DNA from: Salarias fasciatus
Taxonomy: Eukaryota; Chordata; Actinopteri; Blenniiformes; Blenniidae
DNA length: 64,000 nucleotides
Assembly (NCBI RefSeq): GCF_902148845.1
Contig: NW_021941230.1
Coordinates: forward strand, 15,215,797 to 15,279,796
Direction of reading: 5' to 3'
Positions within the stretch are counted from its first letter, which is position 1. Each line of letters begins with the position of its first letter. Below are positions 59,746 to 64,000 of the stretch, piece by piece. The notes under the pieces were generated by a model. That model was not told the DNA's origin. It did no database searches and saw only the letters and a program-made list of their open reading frames with translations. The position numbers and the translations under genes are program-made.

Positions 59746-61375
59746 TTATCGCTCAGCACAGCGAGGGCTTTTGGCCAGCTGGATCAGCAGTCGAGCACAT
59801 CTTCGATAATCTGCCCGGGACACAGCAGAGCAGCAGAAACGTTCAGACGTTCGCTCCTGAATGCGGCCGTAAAGTAAACAGCGAGCTCTGGACCTGTCAG
59901 ACTCCGTCTAAGATAAACAGGAGCTTGCATGCATGACTGCTGCCGCGACTCGTCTCGTCCTGCTCTCCAACACGCTCCCGCAGCGGCCAGGCATGCCGAC
60001 GCCGCGGGAATCGAACTGGCAGCTGGGTACTCACAGGCGGGCACGGTGCAGTCCCGGGTGTTGTGGTACAGCCTGTGGAACTGCTTCTTACACTTTGGGT
60101 CGAAGGAAAGAGGCCCTGAGGACAGACGGAGCCACATTAGGTGTGAATTTTCATGCAACACTTTAAAATGTCATGAAAATATTGCTTTCTGATATGAAAC
60201 GTGGCATACAGCACGATGTGAAGAAATGAAAGATACTTCTTTATAATGTGAAATGCTGTAAAAGTCCAGGAAGTAGAAGGAAATGTAACTTCTCACATTT
60301 TAAGTGATAGAAAAAAAAAAGCAAAAATCCTTTTTAACAACTGAAAAAAAACTGGGAAAATTCATCAACATCCAACAATGCAAAAAACAAACCCAATGTG
60401 AACAAAAAAGAATTCCACAAAAAATGTAATTTACATTCTTTCATGTAAAATAACGATAATAGTAACCATCTCCTGGCATCATGCTGAGCAGGTGTACCTG
60501 TGAGGTGGATGATGAACTTCTCCTTGTGTTGCGGATCTCTGTGGTTCATCACTGAAAATCAACAGAAGGACGTTTTCTTTATTCCAGTAAACCACCATGT
60601 GAATATTTTTAATGGAGGCAGAAGAAGCGGTGGATGGAGGAGGAGTGGAGTCAGCGGCATCAGCATCACAAGCATCGGTACCGATTGACTGAACAGAATC
60701 AGCAGAAGTATCAAGTGTCTGTATCACTTTCAGTTTTATCACATTTTAGAATATCCTCAGAGGCTTTGATAATATTCTGAATGAAGGCTGTCTGTCTGTT
60801 AAAGCAGAAAAATAGAATACTGCATCTGTTACTTCCGTCTCAGTTAAGTTACAGTCACATCACACAGATGGAGAGAGCTCAAACACTTCCGCGCCTCTTT
60901 GGACGCGTTCACACGCAGTTTGTTCAGCGCTGGATGACCAGCGGCCCCTCAGCGAATCCTTCATGAATCGCTCCTTTAATCCTGAGAGAAACCGCAGACC
61001 GCACTGATGAAGAGTCCAATTCACAGTTTAACGTCAGTATTATTGAAGCAGTAGTGTCATAAATATCACTTTTGGTCATATCAGTGTCATTAATCTCAAC
61101 AATATCGTTTTATGTATGAGCGCAAACACAAGCCTCAGTGTGCGGTGCTGACCGGGCCCGTGGTGGTGGGGGCGCTCCCCCCTCCCTCTGGCTCCGCTCA
61201 GCCCGGCGGGGGTCTCGGTCCTGGTCCTCGGGTACCGGCCCGTCAGCTCCACGTGCTCCGTCAGCGCCTCCGTCCGCGCGGTGGCGCCCCGGAGCAGCGC
61301 CGCGGCGGTGCAGCGGCCCGCGGCCAGCAGCAGCAGCAGGAGCGCGGAGAGGAGCGGGGGCCGCGGGAGGAGCAT
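59746..61375 (-). CDS. alkal2: ALK and LTK ligand 2 (augmentor alpha, FAM150B)
   Basis: Secreted cytokine that activates the receptor tyrosine kinases LTK and ALK; in zebrafish the family drives iridophore development. Four exons (61153-61375, 60498-60551, 60035-60115, 59746-59810) join in phase to 140 residues (human 152). Exon 1 starts [17 protein letters not shown], a classic signal peptide, followed by a variable Arg/Thr/Pro/His-rich pro-region. Exons 2-4 form the augmentor domain: [52 protein letters not shown], ending AER. All four conserved cysteines are present. The order sh3yl1-alkal2 matches the human SH3YL1-ALKAL2 neighbourhood and favours ALKAL2 over ALKAL1. Fish often have two alkal2 copies; which one this is cannot be told here. 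Confidence 0.93.
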
Positions 61376-62620
61376 CGCTGCGGGGCTGCGGGGCTGCGGG
61401 GGGGGCCGCACACCCGCACAGATCACTGATGGACACAAATGAAGGACTGTCATCTATCAATTAGCACATTTTGTTCGTTTTACAGAGAATGACCTCTAAC
61501 AAAGCAAGGATCCATTATCCGCGCAGCGCAATCAGTAGATCGCGCCCATCACCCAAAGCACCGCAGACCAGTGCTTGCACAATCAATCAATGCTGGGAAA
61601 ATCGACCAGTTCTTGCGCAATGGATCAGTGCTTGCACGATCAATGCAATGTGCCAACCTGCGCTCATAAATAATCATCACCAAAACGCTCCCGACAGTTC
61701 CACTGAGTCTGATTAAATATCAATACTTGATCCAAACGATTTCCCCATCCCAGAAAGTTTCTTCAACCTGGGAGTTTCTCTAAATCAAGTTGTTGAAAAT
61801 TCAAATTTGGAATTTAAAGCGATTTTTTTATAAAACTTATTCTAAACTTCAAGAAAAGTTTGGAAATAAATTAAATTCTGCAGAGTTTCACCCCTAAAAA
61901 AAAGTCTGAAAACGTGTTCAGCTGCACTTTCGCTTTTGCAGTGATGGTAGTTTGCCGTGATTGTAAATCTGCCGTTTCCCGCCGCGGAGTCACCTCTCCT
62001 CCTCGCGCGCGCGGCTCTCTGCGGCTCCGCTCCCCGGCGCACGGCTCTCTGGTCCCGGGTGGGCTGGGTCGGGCTCTTCCGCCGCTCCTGGCTCTCCTCT
62101 CGGTGTCTCCTGGATGATGGGGTGCTATCCCGGGTTCGTCTTGATCCGAGCCGCGTGGCGCGCGCGGGAGCCAGGTGGCATCTTATTAGACGAGTGGCTG
62201 GTGGAGCGCGTGAAGTTGGGGAAGCGCCTTCCTCATCCTCCTCCTCCTCCTCCTGTCTTCATCAGCTGGTGAGTCCCGCCGCAGCAGCTGGAACGCAGCT
62301 GGACGCGCTCATTCCTCCTGTTCGCGGAGCGAGGAGAGGACTTCCGCAGCCTGGCACGCGCAACCGATCCGCGTCCCTGAACCTCCCGATCGGGTCTGAC
62401 CACGGCGCGCGCTCCTTCTCCTGATGTGTCCTGGAGTTTCTCCTGTCTGCACGCGACTTTCACGGAGTACGGAAATACAGGAGGAGGAGGAGGAGGAGGA
62501 GAAAAGAGGAGGAGATGCGCGCGCGCGTGTTTGGACAGTGCGCGGCGCTTCCTCCCAGGATGGAGACAGAAATGACTTTTTGGCCTCTTTAGATGAAGTT
62601 GAGGTGTGAGGAGTGCTACT
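61376..62620. other. CpG-rich region upstream of alkal2, candidate divergent promoter and first exon
   Basis: GC- and CpG-dense stretches at 61140-61420 and 61970-62550 are separated by AT-rich DNA. On the plus strand at about 62115 an ATG opens a 52-codon frame (MMGCYPGFVLIRAAW, ending PPPVFISW) that runs into CAGCTGGTGAGT, a good donor. This could be the first exon of a gene lying to the right, or simply 5' UTR. No homology is recognised. Confidence 0.35.
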
Positions 62621-64000
62621 CTTGTGTTCACAGTTTCAATGACAGTTTTTACACGTTTGTAAGACAGCTGTTTGAGCTCTACATGGCTGTCACAATTTTT
62701 TATTTCAGTTTTTTTAGGGGGGCTTTGTAAAAATGTCACATTTTGCCCCAGTTTCCCGTGTCTTTAAAGGTTTTAAAAACGCATTTTGTTTGAAACAAGA
62801 CATCAGGAGATTCATAGTTAGACAGAGAGAGAGAGAGAGAGAGTTCAGAAGAGAAAAATAAAGGAGTTAAAAGCTTAAGTTTTATTACAACAATTTTTTT
62901 TCACCATAAAAATGTAAATAATTTGACTTTTGGCAACATAAACTCCAAAATGCAACTAAAACATATGAATACAACCTTTCGTCCCATTGACGCCTTGAAA
63001 TATGTGTTTTGATTTAGAAAAGAATTGACTGCGTCTGATTGCACGTGTTCGTTACAGTCATTTTGGAATAAAGTTGTCCGGCGTGTGAACAGAGGGGCAA
63101 AACGGTGACAGTTCAATTCAGAGTGAAACAAAGAAAACGGCGAACGCCACAGTCCGCCGTAGAGTTCAGCCCTTATTTGTTCATCTGCTCCATCAGATAT
63201 CGAATGGCTCCGAACACAAACACATTTTCACATTAGAGGGTATTTTTGTTGCAGCGTGGTGATTTATAAGAATAAGGAATCATCAAGACGGTATGTGGGG
63301 ACAGCAGGCCCTGTGTGTGTGTGTGTGTATCAATGTTTTTTAAACCTGTATTTATACAGGCTTTCGGGGGAGGTTTGCAGAGGAATGACGCCCTGTATCT
63401 CAGAGCGGAGGCTGTTTATTCATGCAGGTCACTGCCGTGTACACCAGCTTTTCTCACGGCCATTAACTCCCCCTTCCTGCACATCCAGACCTGCTCCGGC
63501 GTCCTGCAGCATTTCACTCCGCCGCCTGATCTGGAACCACTCCAAGAACCTCTGGAACCTCCCCGGGAGACCATTAAACATCCTTAAGGCCGTTTTAAAC
63601 CGTCCAAAACCTCTGAAATTCGAGGCACTTGTGGAATCCCAGTAGGAGTTTCAGACGAGAACCGCCTCACAGGTCTCTGAGACTCATGTCGAAGCCTGAA
63701 AACGTACCGAGATATCGAGGAAGTTCATGATCCTCAGACGTATGACCCCCAAGAATCTCCCAATCTGGCTCTTTAAAGCACATTTCTGTCATCTCTAAAG
63801 TTATTATGAATGAAGAGAACTGAAACCTGAGACGTTCTCTCTCAGTAGGCCTTCAGGAACCTTCACAGTAAAACTGGATCGGCGTTGGATCCTGTAGGTT
63901 CTTCAAAAGGAAAAGAGCGTTCTGTTGGAACCTGGGAAGATTTCAAAAGTTCCACAAGTCCTCTTGAAAAGTTCTGGGATGTCCTCTCGGATCTTCAGCC
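62621..64000. other. Unassigned right edge
   Basis: Holds a short (GA)n at about 62826-62844, a short (GT)n at about 63312-63327 and no recognised gene. The plus-strand ORF at 63256-63645 matches nothing I know and has no clear splice context. It may be intron of a gene starting in the CpG-rich region to its left. Confidence 0.4.

Noticed and set aside
1-64000. CRISPR arrays, bacterial operons or phage genes
   Set aside because: No spaced direct repeats with unique spacers and no prokaryotic gene layout; the tandem repeats seen are micro- and minisatellites of a vertebrate genome.

Overview
This window is vertebrate nuclear DNA, most likely from a ray-finned (teleost) fish. The genes have many short exons separated by compact GT-AG introns. 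The DNA is studded with long CA/GT microsatellites, foldback MITEs, a tRNA-derived SINE and LINE scraps. The encoded proteins are vertebrate-specific (CD3 zeta, ALKAL, AC8). Exon models were read by eye from homology, splice signals and phase. Models for the ELM2-SANT gene, the SLC22-like gene, C1orf115 and alkal2 are phase-consistent from start to stop; the other models are good to a few bases.

Layout. 1-27 kb, all minus strand: the N-terminal two thirds of xanthine dehydrogenase (xdh, running off the left edge), an adenylate cyclase of the AC8 type (adcy8-like), the Rab-like/J-domain GTPase dnajc27, the T-cell receptor zeta chain cd247 (three ITAMs, signal-peptide exon not found) and lipoyltransferase lipt1. 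29-45 kb, plus strand: an ELM2-SANT/zinc-finger co-repressor of the TRERF1/ZNF541/MIDEAS family, the small C1orf115 homologue, and a divergent SLC22-type transporter whose first intron holds a decayed Ty3/Gypsy retrotransposon. 47-61 kb, minus strand: the lipid-binding SYLF/SH3 protein sh3yl1 and the ALK/LTK ligand alkal2. 61-64 kb: a CpG-rich stretch upstream of alkal2 and unassigned DNA.

The genes do not form one pathway; this is ordinary euchromatin. The order does carry history. From memory of the human map, XDH and DNAJC27 lie on 2p23, SH3YL1 and ALKAL2 on 2p25 and LIPT1 on 2q, while CD247 and C1orf115 lie on 1q, so the window mixes two ancestral linkage groups. The cyclase beside dnajc27 occupies the place ADCY3 holds in human but is AC8-like in sequence.

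The points most worth a second look are: the AC8-type cyclase in an ADCY3-like neighbourhood; a Gypsy fossil whose integrase lies upstream of its reverse transcriptase (the Gmr1 order); an xdh iron-sulphur exon wedged between two CA/GT tracts with its splice donor inside one; a coding minisatellite in the ELM2-SANT gene; and a 21-bp minisatellite that creates long false ORFs. I found no clearly new biological system.
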